Assembly: GCA_002421805.1 (NCBI GenBank)
Contig: DISM01000001.1
Span: 158,902 to 222,901 of the forward strand
DNA: 64,000 bases
DNA from: Candidatus Omnitrophica bacterium UBA6210
GTDB lineage: Bacteria; Omnitrophota; Gorgyraeia; Velamenicoccales; Velamenicoccaceae
Direction: 5' to 3'
This document shows positions 50,807-59,569 of the stretch, one piece after another (position 1 is the stretch's first letter; each line of letters begins with the position of its first letter). Under the pieces are notes generated by a model that had not been told where the DNA came from, searched no databases, and saw only the letters and a program-made list of their open reading frames with translations. The translations under genes were made by a program, and so were the position numbers.

Positions 50807-51163
50807 TCACTTAACGAAGATCATCCTCAGCGATATAAGAAGTAAAAAGATGCCGAAAATACGCTTGAGCATGAGGTCAGGGATGTATTCCACGAGACGC
50901 GCGCCGAAATAACCGCCGATGAAAAAACCGACGGCGATCAGGGCCGCGGCGGCAATGTTGACGTGCCCTGCCTGGTAATAACGGATCGCCGCCAACAAAC
51001 CGATCGGCGGGATCATGGCCGCCAGGATCGTCCCCTGGGCCTGATGCTGGTTAAACCCGAACAAAAAGACCAAGGCCGGCACGACGACCGTCGCCCCGCC
51101 GATCCCCAGAAGGCCGCCGAACAACCCTGTCACAAGGCCGAGAACCAAAAATAGCGCATTCAT
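50807..51163 (-). CDS. Half-size TauE/SafE (TSUP) membrane protein
   Basis: A 118-residue protein with about four membrane helices. LFGGLLGIGGATVVVPALV is the conserved TSUP N-repeat, and IGGYFGARLVEYIP closes it. Full-length TSUP exporters have two such repeats (about 250 residues), so this is a single-repeat form that may dimerise. It lies between pyrK and pyrD, with 7 bp to pyrD and 21 bp to pyrK, and so is co-transcribed with pyrimidine genes. Its substrate (sulfite, sulfonates or other anions) is not indicated. Confidence 0.85.
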   Translation of the reverse strand: MNALFLVLGLVTGLFGGLLGIGGATVVVPALVFLFGFNQHQAQGTILAAMIPPIGLLAAIRYYQAGHVNIAAAALIAVGFFIGGYFGARLVEYIPDLMLKRIFGIFLLLISLRMIFVK

Positions 51164-51184
51164 CTCCCGCCCCCCTAAAAGACC

Positions 51185-52024
51185 TTACTCCGTCCAGATA
51201 ACTTCCGATGCATCGAACACCGGGCCGTCCTGACAGATGCGGCGGTAACCCGACACCGTGCGGATGACGCATCCCAGACATGCGCCCAGGCCGCATCCCA
51301 TAAACTCCTCGAGAGACACCTGGGCCGCAAGGCCCTTTTGCTGTGCAAACCCGGCGACAACAGAAAGCATGGCCTTAGGGCCGCAGGCGCAGATGACGGG
51401 CGGCCCCTGCGGATCGTCCGGGGACCCGGCAGCGCCCGGTGCCGGCAAAAGGGTCTTCAAAAGCTCTGTCACGCGGCCCTTGACTCCTTTGGACCCGTCT
51501 TCCGTCGCCACGTGGACCTCGCACCCCAGATCCTTGAATTCTTTTTCCCTGATGATATGGTCTTTGTTCCTGCCGCCGATGAGCACGACGATCTTTGGCC
51601 CCTTCCCCTTCTGTCCTTCGCGGATTGTTTTTGCCAAGAAGAATAAAGGCGCCACGCCCATGCCTCCGGCCACGATATAGACGCAGCGGCTCCGGTTGAT
51701 CTTTTTAAGATCAAAACCGCGGCCCAGCGGCCCCAGAACATCGATCTGCGCCAATGGGCGCTTTTCGGCCAAGAGCGCCGTCCCTTTTCCGACGACCTCA
51801 TAGAGGATCTTCAAGATGTGTCTCTTCTGTCCGCTTCTGGAACGGGCCTGCCAGGCGACGTCGTGGATGCTCAAAGGCCTGCGCAGGAGCGGATCGAAAG
51901 AATCTTCGATACGGACATGCAGGAACTGGCCGGGCTCAGGCTTCGCAAACCCTGCCGGAACGCAAAATTCCATAAGCAGGTATTTGTCTCTCAGGAAAAC
52001 ATTGCTTGTGATCTGAACCTTCAT
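51185..52024 (-). CDS. pyrK: Dihydroorotate dehydrogenase electron-transfer subunit
   Basis: FAD and [2Fe-2S] subunit of class 1B dihydroorotate dehydrogenase, 279 residues. RPLSIHD is the FAD-binding motif, YIVAGGMGVAPLFFLA the NAD-binding loop. The cluster cysteines form GCGLGACLGCVI plus a later cysteine in RRICQDGPVF (C-x4-C-x2-C-x11-C). It transfers electrons from PyrD flavin to NAD+. It begins 4 bp after the exported SH3-like protein gene. Confidence 0.94.
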   Translation of the reverse strand: MKVQITSNVFLRDKYLLMEFCVPAGFAKPEPGQFLHVRIEDSFDPLLRRPLSIHDVAWQARSRSGQKRHILKILYEVVGKGTALLAEKRPLAQIDVLGPLGRGFDLKKINRSRCVYIVAGGMGVAPLFFLAKTIREGQKGKGPKIVVLIGGRNKDHIIREKEFKDLGCEVHVATEDGSKGVKGRVTELLKTLLPAPGAAGSPDDPQGPPVICACGPKAMLSVVAGFAQQKGLAAQVSLEEFMGCGLGACLGCVIRTVSGYRRICQDGPVFDASEVIWTE

Positions 52025-52028
52025 GGTC

Positions 52029-52832
52029 TTAAGACTTCTCCTGGACCGCTGTCTGCGGAGCCGCTTCCTGCTCGGGTTTCTGTGAGAAGGCCTCGCCTTT
52101 TCTCTGCATGATCGCCTGCCGGAATGACAAGAGCGACTGCCGCTTGGCCTGTTCTGCCGCTCTCATGTGAGATGAGGCCTCATCCAGCAAACCGCGATCC
52201 AGGGCGCCAAAGACCATATAGGTCTCCTTGAGGAATGCCAGATAGGCTTCATGCCCCTGCTTGAACAAAGGCGGCACCGTCAATGCGTTCAATTCGGAAT
52301 ACACAAGGTCCAGCGATTGGCGCGCGCCGGCAAAATCTTCGCGTGTGGCCGTGGGCAGATTCTGGTACAGATTGTCAATACCGACAAGACGGTCCGCATA
52401 CCGCGTCGTGATATCGAGGAACTTCTCGTAATATCCGAATTCTTCCTTGCTCATGATCCCCCTGATCTCGGCCATGGTGAAGAACTGCTGGTCGCCCTCC
52501 AGCTGTCCCTTCTTATATATCGACATCTCGTAACCGGTCTCATTCCCCTCGCCGCCGAGCACCTTGAGGCTTTCCACTTCTTTCAGGTAAGGGATCTGAC
52601 GGTCGACCGATTGCTTGTCCAGTTCGACCTTATCGACATCTTCCAGGAAAAAACTGATCTGCATCGTCGTCCCGCCGGTATCGAGGGCAAAAAGATAGCG
52701 GCGGTCGGACTTACCGAGGATCCGGCCTTCATAGACTTTTCCATTCTTGAGAGTGATCTTATCGGCTGCCTGGGCCAGGAAGGCAAAAAAAAGACACCCA
52801 GCCGCCGCGATCGCCGGCCATGCAACCTTCAT
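52029..52832 (-). CDS. Exported protein with an SH3-like module
   Basis: A 267-residue protein started MKVAWPAIAAAG at 52832, with a signal peptide ending near FLAQAADK. The mature N-terminus has KITLKNGKVYEGRILGKS and FFLEDVDKVELD, the module shared with the proteins at 31541-32026 and 57741-59033. The remainder is mainly helical (EFGYYEKFLDITTRYADRL in part) and ends in a Gln/Glu-rich tail. No catalytic motif recognised. It separates carB from pyrK, with 4 bp to pyrK and 37 bp to carB. Confidence 0.75.
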   Translation of the reverse strand: MKVAWPAIAAAGCLFFAFLAQAADKITLKNGKVYEGRILGKSDRRYLFALDTGGTTMQISFFLEDVDKVELDKQSVDRQIPYLKEVESLKVLGGEGNETGYEMSIYKKGQLEGDQQFFTMAEIRGIMSKEEFGYYEKFLDITTRYADRLVGIDNLYQNLPTATREDFAGARQSLDLVYSELNALTVPPLFKQGHEAYLAFLKETYMVFGALDRGLLDEASSHMRAAEQAKRQSLLSFRQAIMQRKGEAFSQKPEQEAAPQTAVQEKS

Positions 52833-52869
52833 CCGATGGCTTCGCACACCGAGCCTCCTGGTTTTTGCA

Positions 52870-55800
52870 TTATCTTTTATGATACGCCTGCAGGGGCGTC
52901 ACGTCTAAATCTTTTTTCAGCAAAACTTCGATCGCGTTGACGGACGCCTGCGCTGCCGAGACCGTCGTGATACACGGCAAACCGTGCATGATGGCGTTGG
53001 ACCGGATCTTGACCTCGTCTTCGCGCGGGATACGGCCGGACGGCGTGTTGATGATGAGATGGATTTTGCCGTCCTTGATATAGTCGAGGATATTGGGCCT
53101 GTCTTCATACACCTTGTTGACGACGTCGGCTTTGATGCCGTTCTTCTTCAACACGTTGGCGGTCCCCTTCGTCGCAATAATGTTGAATCCCAGATCGATG
53201 AGGCGCTTGACGAGAAAAACAATCCCGCGCTTTTCTTTATCGCGCACGCTGATAAAAACCGTCCCCGAAAGCGGCAGGTTCTGGCCGGCGGCCAGCTGGC
53301 TCTTCATATAGGCGCGTCCAAGATCGTCATCGATCCCCATGACCTCGCCCGTAGACTTCATCTCCGGCCCAAGCATGATGTCCACGCCCGGGAAGCGGTT
53401 AAAAGGAAAAACGGACTCTTTGACCGAGGAGTATTCAGGAATGCGCTCCTGTGTGAACCCCAGCTCCTTTAATCTCGCCCCGGCCATGACCCTGGCCGCG
53501 AGCTTGGCCAGCGGCACGCCGATGGCCTTGGAGACAAAAGGAATGGTGCGGGACGCGCGCGGATTGACTTCCAGCACGTAAAGCTTGTTGTCGCGGATGG
53601 CATACTGGACGTTCATCAGGCCCACGACCTTGAGCTCTTTGGCCATGGCGACGGTCGCCTGGCGGATCTTGTTGATCATCTCTTCGCTCAAGCTGTAAGG
53701 CGGCAGCACCATCGCCGAGTCCCCGGAATGGATGCCGGCCTCCTCGATATGTTCCATGACGCCGCCGATGACGAACGTCTCGCCGTCGGCGATCATGTCC
53801 ACGTCCACCTCCACCGCGTCTTCCAGGAATTTATCGATGAGGATGGGGTGCTCGCCAGATACGCGGCTCGCCTCCAGGATAAAACGCTCCAGGGTGTCCT
53901 CGTCGTAGACGATCTCCATGGCCCGGCCGCCCAACACATACGAAGGCCGCACGAGGACTGGATAACCGATGCGTCCGGCGGCATTCTTGGCCTCCTCGAA
54001 ATTCCTTGCCGTCCCGTTCGGCGGCTGGCGCAATTTGAGCTTATCGAGCATCAACTTGAACTTCTCGCGGTCTTCGGCGATATCGATGGATTCCGGGCTC
54101 GTGCCGATGATGTTGACGCCGGCCTTTTTCAGGGCCAAGGTCAGGTTCAGCGGTGTCTGGCCGCCCAACTGCACGATCACCCCCCACGGCTTTTCCTTAT
54201 CGACGATGTTCAAGACGTCTTCTTTGGTCATCGGCTCGAAATAGAGCTTGTCGGATGTGTCGTAGTCGGTCGAGACTGTCTCGGGATTACAATTGACCAT
54301 GATCGTCTCAAAACCCGCTTCCTTCAGGGCGAAAGATGCATGGACGCAGCAATAATCAAATTCGATCCCTTGGCCGATCCTGTTGGGGCCGCCGCCCAGG
54401 ATCATGACCTTTTTTTTCGTATCGGGCCTGGACTCGTCCTCTGACTCATACGTCGAATAATAATACGGGGTGTAGGCCTCGAATTCCGCCGCGCATGTGT
54501 CGACGAGCTTATAGGTCGTCTTGAGCCCATAGTGCCTCCTGAGCTCCTTGATCTCGTCCTCATGCGCGCCGAAAAACAAGCTCATCTGCCGGTCGGAAAA
54601 ACCCATCTTCTTGGATTGTTCCAGAAGCGCGGGTGTCAGGCGGTTCTTAAGATCACCCTTGGCGCCGGCCACATCCCGGAGGCCCGTCTCAAAATCGACG
54701 ATCTCTTTGATATTTTCCAGGAACCACGGATCGATGCCCGTCAGCTCGCCGATCTCCCCGACGGTCATGCCGATCCGCAGGGCATCGCCGATGTAAAAAA
54801 TGCGCGCGTCATTGGGCTGGCGGAGCTTTTTGGTCACGAATTCCCTGCGGTGCTGGGGGGAGTCGAATTCCATCGCCCCGATCACGCTGTCCAAGCCGTT
54901 GCGCTTGATCTCCAGGGAACGCAGGCCTTTCTGCAGGGCTTCCTTGAAGGTGCGGCCGATGGCCATCGCCTCTCCGACAGACTTCATCGAGGTGCCGAGG
55001 GTAGGGTCGGCGCCCGGGAACTTTTCAAAGGTGAACCGGGGGACCTTAACGACGCAGTAATCGATCGCCGGCTCAAAAGACGCGGGGGTCTCTTTGGTGA
55101 TGTCGTTGGGGATCTCGTCGAGCGTATAGCCGACGGCGAGCTTGGCGGCGATCTTGGCGATCGGGAACCCCGTCGCCTTGGACGCCAGGGCCGAAGAACG
55201 TGACACACGCGGATTGATCTCGATCATGACCATACGGCCGTTCTTGGGATTGATGGCGAACTGAACATTGCAGCCGCCGGTGTCCACGCCGATCTCTCGG
55301 ATGGCACGGATGGCCGCGTCGCGCATGATCTGGTATTCGGCATCCGTCAGGGTCTGCGCAGGGGCGACCGTGATCGAATCCCCCGTATGGATACCCATCG
55401 GATCGAAATTCTCGATGGAGCAGATAATGACGACATTGTCCTTGCGGTCGCGCATGACCTCCAGCTCGAACTCTTTCCATCCGAGGACCGACTCTTCCAG
55501 AAGGACCTCGTGGATCATGCTGTATTCCAGGCCGCGGGCCACGAATTCCTCGAATTCCTTCATGTTGAAGGCGATGCCGCCGCCGGTCCCGCCCAGGGTA
55601 AAACTCGGCCGGATCACGATCGGCATGCCGAGAACCTCGACGGCCTTTTTCGCTTCCTGCATGGACTTGATATTGATGCTGCGCGGCAAATCCAGGCCGA
55701 TCTTCTGCATGGCTTTTTTGAACAGGTCCCTGTCTTCGGCCTTCTCGATCGTCTTGCGGTCCGCGCCGATCATCTGGACTTTATATTTTTTTAAAACGCC

Positions 55801-56115
55801 CCTCTTGGCCACCTCGACCGCCACATTGAGGCCCGTCTGGCCTCCCAGGGTCGGCAGGAGCGCATCCGGCCTCTCCTTGGCGATGATCTTTTCGACGACT
55901 TCTGGCGTCACGGGCTCGATATAGGTCGCATCCGCAAATTGGGGGTCTGTCATGATCGTCGCCGGATTGGAATTGACGAGGATGACCTTGTAGCCTTCTT
56001 CCCGCAGGGCCTTGCAGGCCTGGGTCCCGGAATAATCGAATTCACAGGCCTGGGAAATGATGATGGGCCCGGACCCGATGATCATGATCTTTTTCAAATC
56101 GTTTCGTTTTGGCAT
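52870..56115 (-). CDS. carB: Carbamoyl-phosphate synthase large subunit
   Basis: A 1081-residue ATP-grasp enzyme making carbamoyl phosphate for pyrimidines and arginine. Two homologous halves are visible, each with an ATP-grasp core (the first near TLGGTGGGIAFN, the second near VLGGRAMEIV). The C-terminal allosteric MGS-like domain is last (LVKRLIDLGFNIIATKGTANV in part). Length is standard. It lies 20 bp after carA. The allosteric domain suggests UMP control, as in related enzymes. Confidence 0.98.
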   Translation of the reverse strand: MPKRNDLKKIMIIGSGPIIISQACEFDYSGTQACKALREEGYKVILVNSNPATIMTDPQFADATYIEPVTPEVVEKIIAKERPDALLPTLGGQTGLNVAVEVAKRGVLKKYKVQMIGADRKTIEKAEDRDLFKKAMQKIGLDLPRSINIKSMQEAKKAVEVLGMPIVIRPSFTLGGTGGGIAFNMKEFEEFVARGLEYSMIHEVLLEESVLGWKEFELEVMRDRKDNVVIICSIENFDPMGIHTGDSITVAPAQTLTDAEYQIMRDAAIRAIREIGVDTGGCNVQFAINPKNGRMVMIEINPRVSRSSALASKATGFPIAKIAAKLAVGYTLDEIPNDITKETPASFEPAIDYCVVKVPRFTFEKFPGADPTLGTSMKSVGEAMAIGRTFKEALQKGLRSLEIKRNGLDSVIGAMEFDSPQHRREFVTKKLRQPNDARIFYIGDALRIGMTVGEIGELTGIDPWFLENIKEIVDFETGLRDVAGAKGDLKNRLTPALLEQSKKMGFSDRQMSLFFGAHEDEIKELRRHYGLKTTYKLVDTCAAEFEAYTPYYYSTYESEDESRPDTKKKVMILGGGPNRIGQGIEFDYCCVHASFALKEAGFETIMVNCNPETVSTDYDTSDKLYFEPMTKEDVLNIVDKEKPWGVIVQLGGQTPLNLTLALKKAGVNIIGTSPESIDIAEDREKFKLMLDKLKLRQPPNGTARNFEEAKNAAGRIGYPVLVRPSYVLGGRAMEIVYDEDTLERFILEASRVSGEHPILIDKFLEDAVEVDVDMIADGETFVIGGVMEHIEEAGIHSGDSAMVLPPYSLSEEMINKIRQATVAMAKELKVVGLMNVQYAIRDNKLYVLEVNPRASRTIPFVSKAIGVPLAKLAARVMAGARLKELGFTQERIPEYSSVKESVFPFNRFPGVDIMLGPEMKSTGEVMGIDDDLGRAYMKSQLAAGQNLPLSGTVFISVRDKEKRGIVFLVKRLIDLGFNIIATKGTANVLKKNGIKADVVNKVYEDRPNILDYIKDGKIHLIINTPSGRIPREDEVKIRSNAIMHGLPCITTVSAAQASVNAIEVLLKKDLDVTPLQAYHKR

Positions 56116-56135
56116 GGGTTCCTCAATGCTGTCGG

Positions 56136-57242
56136 CTATTTCCTTCTTTGCTTCTTGAACTTCCTCATCATCTCCGTGAAGCGGCCGAATAAATAGCCCG
56201 CGTCATGCGGGCCCGGGCCGGCTTCCGGATGGTACTGCACGCAAAACAAAGGCAGATGCTTGTGACGCAGCCCTTCCGTCGTTTTGTCATAAAGATTGAC
56301 GTGCGTCAAGACCACGTTCTTGTCCTTGATCGACTCCATATCCACGCAAAAACCGTGGTTCTGCGACGTGATCTCGACCTTGCGCGTCTCTAAGTCCATC
56401 ACGGGATGATTGCCGCCGTGGTGGCCGAATTTGAGCTTGTAGGTCTTGCCGCCCAAGGCCAAGCCCAAAAGCTGATGGCCGAGGCAGATACCAAAGATCG
56501 GCGCCGCGCCGATAAGTTTTTTGATCTCCCGGATCGTATAATCCAGGACCGCCGGGTCGCCCGGCCCGTTGGAGAGAAAAACCCCGTCGGGTTTAAGCGC
56601 CAGGACCTCCTCCGCCTTTGTCGTGGCCGGGACGATCCTGACCCTGCAGCCTGCCCGGTCGAGAAGGCGGGGGCTGTTGTATTTGATGCCGTAATCGAAG
56701 GCCACGACAAAGAACTCTTTCTTGCCCGCCGAAACCGGCCAGTCGTATGCCTGCCGGCACGTCACATCCCTGATAAGATCGCGGCCGACCATCACCGGCG
56801 ATGCCATGACCTTGGCCTTGAGGGAATTGATGTCGAAATCGCGCGTGGACAGGATCCCCCTCATGGCGCCCGCACTGCGGATCCGCCGCGTCAGCGCCCG
56901 CGTATCCAGGCCTTCCGCCGCAACGATATTATGTTTGATCAGATACTCCTCAAGGGACATGGAGGCGCGCCAGTTGGAAAAAATCTTCGACTTCTCTTTG
57001 ATGATGAACCCGTCGGCCCACGGTTTGGCTGATTCAACGTCCTCGATGTTCACCCCATAATTGCCGATCAAGGGATACGTCATGGTCACGATCTGACCTT
57101 TGTAGGACGGGTCTGTCAGGATCTCCTGGTAACCCGTCATGGACGTATTGAAAACCACCTCGCCCAGGGCCTCGCCTTCCGCGCCGAAGCTTCTGGCCTC
57201 CAGCACAAAACCGTCTTCAAGCAGTAGAATTGCTTTTTTCAT
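56136..57242 (-). CDS. carA: Carbamoyl-phosphate synthase small subunit
   Basis: Glutamine amidotransferase subunit of 368 residues. The N-terminal domain holds TSMTGYQEILTDPSYKGQ, the class I amidotransferase domain has catalytic Cys253 in FGICLGHQLLG, and His338 and Glu340 in QYHPEAGPGPHD. It supplies ammonia to CarB. The start overlaps the LOG-like gene by 4 bp and the stop is 20 bp before carB. Confidence 0.98.
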   Translation of the reverse strand: MKKAILLLEDGFVLEARSFGAEGEALGEVVFNTSMTGYQEILTDPSYKGQIVTMTYPLIGNYGVNIEDVESAKPWADGFIIKEKSKIFSNWRASMSLEEYLIKHNIVAAEGLDTRALTRRIRSAGAMRGILSTRDFDINSLKAKVMASPVMVGRDLIRDVTCRQAYDWPVSAGKKEFFVVAFDYGIKYNSPRLLDRAGCRVRIVPATTKAEEVLALKPDGVFLSNGPGDPAVLDYTIREIKKLIGAAPIFGICLGHQLLGLALGGKTYKLKFGHHGGNHPVMDLETRKVEITSQNHGFCVDMESIKDKNVVLTHVNLYDKTTEGLRHKHLPLFCVQYHPEAGPGPHDAGYLFGRFTEMMRKFKKQRRK

Positions 57243-57754
57243 GATGTTTTCCTATTGGATGATCTTTCCTTCGCTTTTGAACCGTCCGTCAATTCAAGGA
57301 CCTTTGCCACGGCCTCCTCAGCTGTCTTGACCTCCAGGACGCCAGGGATAGTCCAGGAACCAAGGCCGATCACGGGCTTTTTCATATTCAAGGCAAAGGC
57401 GATCTCCGATAATGTCCCATATTCTCCCGGCAATGCAATAACGGCATCCGCACACCCAGCCACGATCGTATTGCGGGTATACCCTAATCCGGTCGGGATC
57501 GGAATGTCAACGTAAGGATTTGCGGCGTTCTTGTCTTCTGAAGGCAGGATGCCAACAGTCAGGCCTCCCCTATTCTTAGCTCCTCTTGAAACCGCCTCCA
57601 TTACACCTTTTAATCCTCCAGTAACAAGAATTACACCCACTTTTGCCAATAATTCGCCTAATTTTATGGAAATTTGCTCCACTTTGGCATCACACGTATG
57701 TCCGCCAACAACAGCCACTATCACTCTCTTTTTCCCGTTTTTACTTAAAGACAT
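57239..57754 (-). CDS. LOG-like Rossmann protein (TIGR00725 type)
   Basis: A 171-residue protein of the SLOG/lysine-decarboxylase-like superfamily. VAVVGGHTCD opens the nucleotide-binding fold, ILVTGGLKGVMEAVSRGA follows, and the family signature appears as PGEYGTLSEIAFAL. LOG relatives are cytokinin-nucleotide phosphoribohydrolases, but the TIGR00725 branch has no proven substrate. It overlaps carA by 4 bp and the SH3-like protein gene by 14 bp. A nucleotide-salvage role near pyrimidine genes is only a guess. Confidence 0.85.
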   Translation of the reverse strand: MSLSKNGKKRVIVAVVGGHTCDAKVEQISIKLGELLAKVGVILVTGGLKGVMEAVSRGAKNRGGLTVGILPSEDKNAANPYVDIPIPTGLGYTRNTIVAGCADAVIALPGEYGTLSEIAFALNMKKPVIGLGSWTIPGVLEVKTAEEAVAKVLELTDGSKAKERSSNRKTS

Positions 57755-59033
57755 AGATAAGTTTCTCGAATTCTTTTTCCTTGGAGTTGGCGAAATAAAC
57801 GGTGAACTTCAACCTGTTCTCCGTGTCACCTCCGGTGATACGGACATAGCCTTTATAGGCCTGGGAGATATCGAATTCCTTCTCGCCGTTGGGCGGGATA
57901 TCCTTGAATTCCCACGGGAATGAGAAGACCTTCCTGTCGTTGATATAGATGTCTAACGGCAGGATCTCGATCTGCCTGGGGGTCGGGTTGCGGACAACCA
58001 GGTAAAACTTGTTTTCATCAGGATAGCTCCGCTGGTAATAGATGTCCATGATGCGGAAAAGCGGCTTCTCCCCCCAGTCGAACGTCAGCTTGTCCGTCTC
58101 AATGAAGGTCGTGCATGGAAAATTAACGCCGTCCCTAAGCTCGTTGATACCCATCGTCAACTCGTTCTTGGTCATGCCCGAATAATCCCCTTGGGCGCCG
58201 AGATAGGCGAGGCTGACCTTCTCGCCGACCGTCGTGATCTTGACGGACGGCCGCGCCACATCCCATTGGGCAAAGACCTTATACGTCCCGGCCGGGACCC
58301 CTTCAATGCTGTAAGCGACCCTGCGGCCCTTGATCTCCGCGGCGTCGATCTTATCGAAGAGCATCTTGGACGCCGAGATATAGTTTCCGCTGCCGGTATT
58401 TTCCAGAAGATAGACATAAAGGTCCCCGGAGATCCCCTCCAGGGGCGGCAACGTCACAAATCCTGATATCCGGCCTGCGCCCTTTCTCTGGGCTGAACCC
58501 TCTTCAGCAAGGGCCCCTTCTTCGGCCGGCTTCAAAGAATGTGGCTTGCGTTCCATAAATTTTTTCAAGAAAACCCCCTGGCCGGCGGCCTCCGGTTCAC
58601 TGCTGCTCCATTCTTCGTTGCCGGCTTCAGGTGTGATGCCTTGTTCTTTCTCCGAGGCGACCATGGCCATGATGTGTTCTTTGCTCGCCCCGCCGGAGAC
58701 GGAAGGAAAAACAGGCTCCCTCTCGACCACGGGCACGACAGTCCTTTTGGATTCAAAAATGGACAAGGGCACATAGCCCGTCTCCTGCTCGAACTCCTCT
58801 TCGGACGTGATGCGGTTGATGTCCTCAAGGAAGATCGTCGCGCGCGTGGCCGTCTCTGCCTCGCCGGAACGCAACACGATATATTCCGGCGTCTTCTCGA
58901 CGATCTTGCCGCGCATCACCGTGCCGTTTTTCAAAACAACGACTTCCGACCAAGCCGCGATCGTTACGCCCAGAACAACGACCGCCGCCAGGAAAACGCC
59001 GATGATATTGAATTGAATCCGCAGGTTTCTCAT
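57741..59033 (-). CDS. Large exported protein with SH3-like module and Ig-like domains
   Basis: A 430-residue protein with a signal anchor or signal peptide (about 1-29, RIQFNIIGVFLAAVVVLGVT). Then comes EVVVLKNGTVMRGKIV with IFLEDINRITSEEE, the module seen in two other exported proteins in this window. The middle is low-complexity and charged. About 195-290 forms a prealbumin-like or carboxypeptidase-regulatory-like domain (GFVTLPPLEGISGDLYVYL), and the end is beta-rich (LDIYINDRKVFSFPWEF). Probably an envelope protein of unknown role. It begins 39 bp after tRNA-Arg and overlaps the LOG gene by 14 bp. Confidence 0.75.
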   Translation of the reverse strand: MRNLRIQFNIIGVFLAAVVVLGVTIAAWSEVVVLKNGTVMRGKIVEKTPEYIVLRSGEAETATRATIFLEDINRITSEEEFEQETGYVPLSIFESKRTVVPVVEREPVFPSVSGGASKEHIMAMVASEKEQGITPEAGNEEWSSSEPEAAGQGVFLKKFMERKPHSLKPAEEGALAEEGSAQRKGAGRISGFVTLPPLEGISGDLYVYLLENTGSGNYISASKMLFDKIDAAEIKGRRVAYSIEGVPAGTYKVFAQWDVARPSVKITTVGEKVSLAYLGAQGDYSGMTKNELTMGINELRDGVNFPCTTFIETDKLTFDWGEKPLFRIMDIYYQRSYPDENKFYLVVRNPTPRQIEILPLDIYINDRKVFSFPWEFKDIPPNGEKEFDISQAYKGYVRITGGDTENRLKFTVYFANSKEKEFEKLIYVFK

Positions 59034-59072
59034 GGCTGCAAGAACGCCCCCTCCCTATCAAATTTTAATTTA

Positions 59073-59144
59073 TGCGCCTGGACAGAATCGAACTGTCACC
59101 ACTAGCTCCGGAGGCTAGTGCGCTATCCGTTGCGCTACAGGCGC
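59073..59144 (-). tRNA. tRNA-Arg (CCG)
   Basis: Read on the minus strand: acceptor GCGCCTG with CAGGCGC, D-arm GCGC-GCGC, anticodon arm CTAGC-CTCCGGA-GCTAG with anticodon CCG, T-arm GACAG-TTCGATT-CTGTC, discriminator A. 72 nt, CCA not encoded. Two partial copies of its 5' half lie upstream at 59264-59302 and 59406-59475. Confidence 0.93.
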
Positions 59145-59263
59145 ATAAATTTTCGACACATCCACATCCCTTATCTCTCGGCCAGCTCCGCCCCTCGCCT
59201 CCTGCTGCTGCGGAATCCCGAGCCGGAGTCTCGGAGCTTTGTCCCGACGTATCCGGCAAGGGA

Positions 59264-59302
59264 CTCCGGAGGCTGGTGCCCTATCCATTGGGCGACGGGG
59301 GC
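59264..59302 (-). pseudogene. Partial tRNA-Arg 5' half, copy 1
   Basis: Minus strand GCCCCCG-TC-GCCC...GGGC-A-CCAGC-CTCCGGAG: acceptor 5' strand, D-arm and anticodon loop with CCG, but no matching GCTGG or T-arm afterwards. It differs from the intact gene at several paired positions yet keeps the D-stem paired. Confidence 0.65.
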
Positions 59303-59405
59303 ATAAAAATCATTTCAACATACGATGCGCTCTTCCACAACACAAAACTAAATCTCGTTCTAATCTTCTCAGCCCTCGAAACATCGCCTGATTGTTTCCC
59401 GAGGA

Positions 59406-59475
59406 CTCCAAAGGCTAGTGCGCTATCCTTGCCTGCCTTTGGCTCTGGCCAAAGGCAGGCAAGCGCTACAGGCGC
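59406..59475 (-). pseudogene. Partial tRNA-Arg 5' half, copy 2, with a hairpin in the D-loop
   Basis: Minus strand GCGCCTGTAGCGC, then an inserted perfect 15-bp hairpin (59462-59448 with 59443-59429), then GGATAGCGCACTAGCC and a TTTGGAG anticodon-loop region. It matches the intact tRNA-Arg up to the anticodon and then diverges. Between 59303 and 59405 no gene is seen. Confidence 0.65.
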
Positions 59476-59516
59476 ATAAAATTTTATCCCTCTATCTGCC
59501 GCATGGCAGCTATCAA

Positions 59517-59561
59517 CTTGTCCAAAAAACTCAACAAACTCTATGAACGCAACAGACTCAA
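59517..59561. repeat. Degenerate 9-bp tandem repeat
   Basis: Five phased 9-mers on the minus strand: TTGAGTCTG, TTGCGTTCA, TAGAGTTTG, TTGAGTTTT, TTGGACAAG. The tract begins 9 bp after the EndoQ stop. Confidence 0.7.
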
Positions 59562-59569
59562 AAAACTCT

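Noticed and set aside
59145..59302. tRNA-Arg with an intron joining the 59264 fragment to a downstream 3' half
   Set aside because: No matching anticodon 3' strand or T-arm follows the fragment within the spacer, and the intact tRNA at 59073 has its own 5' half.
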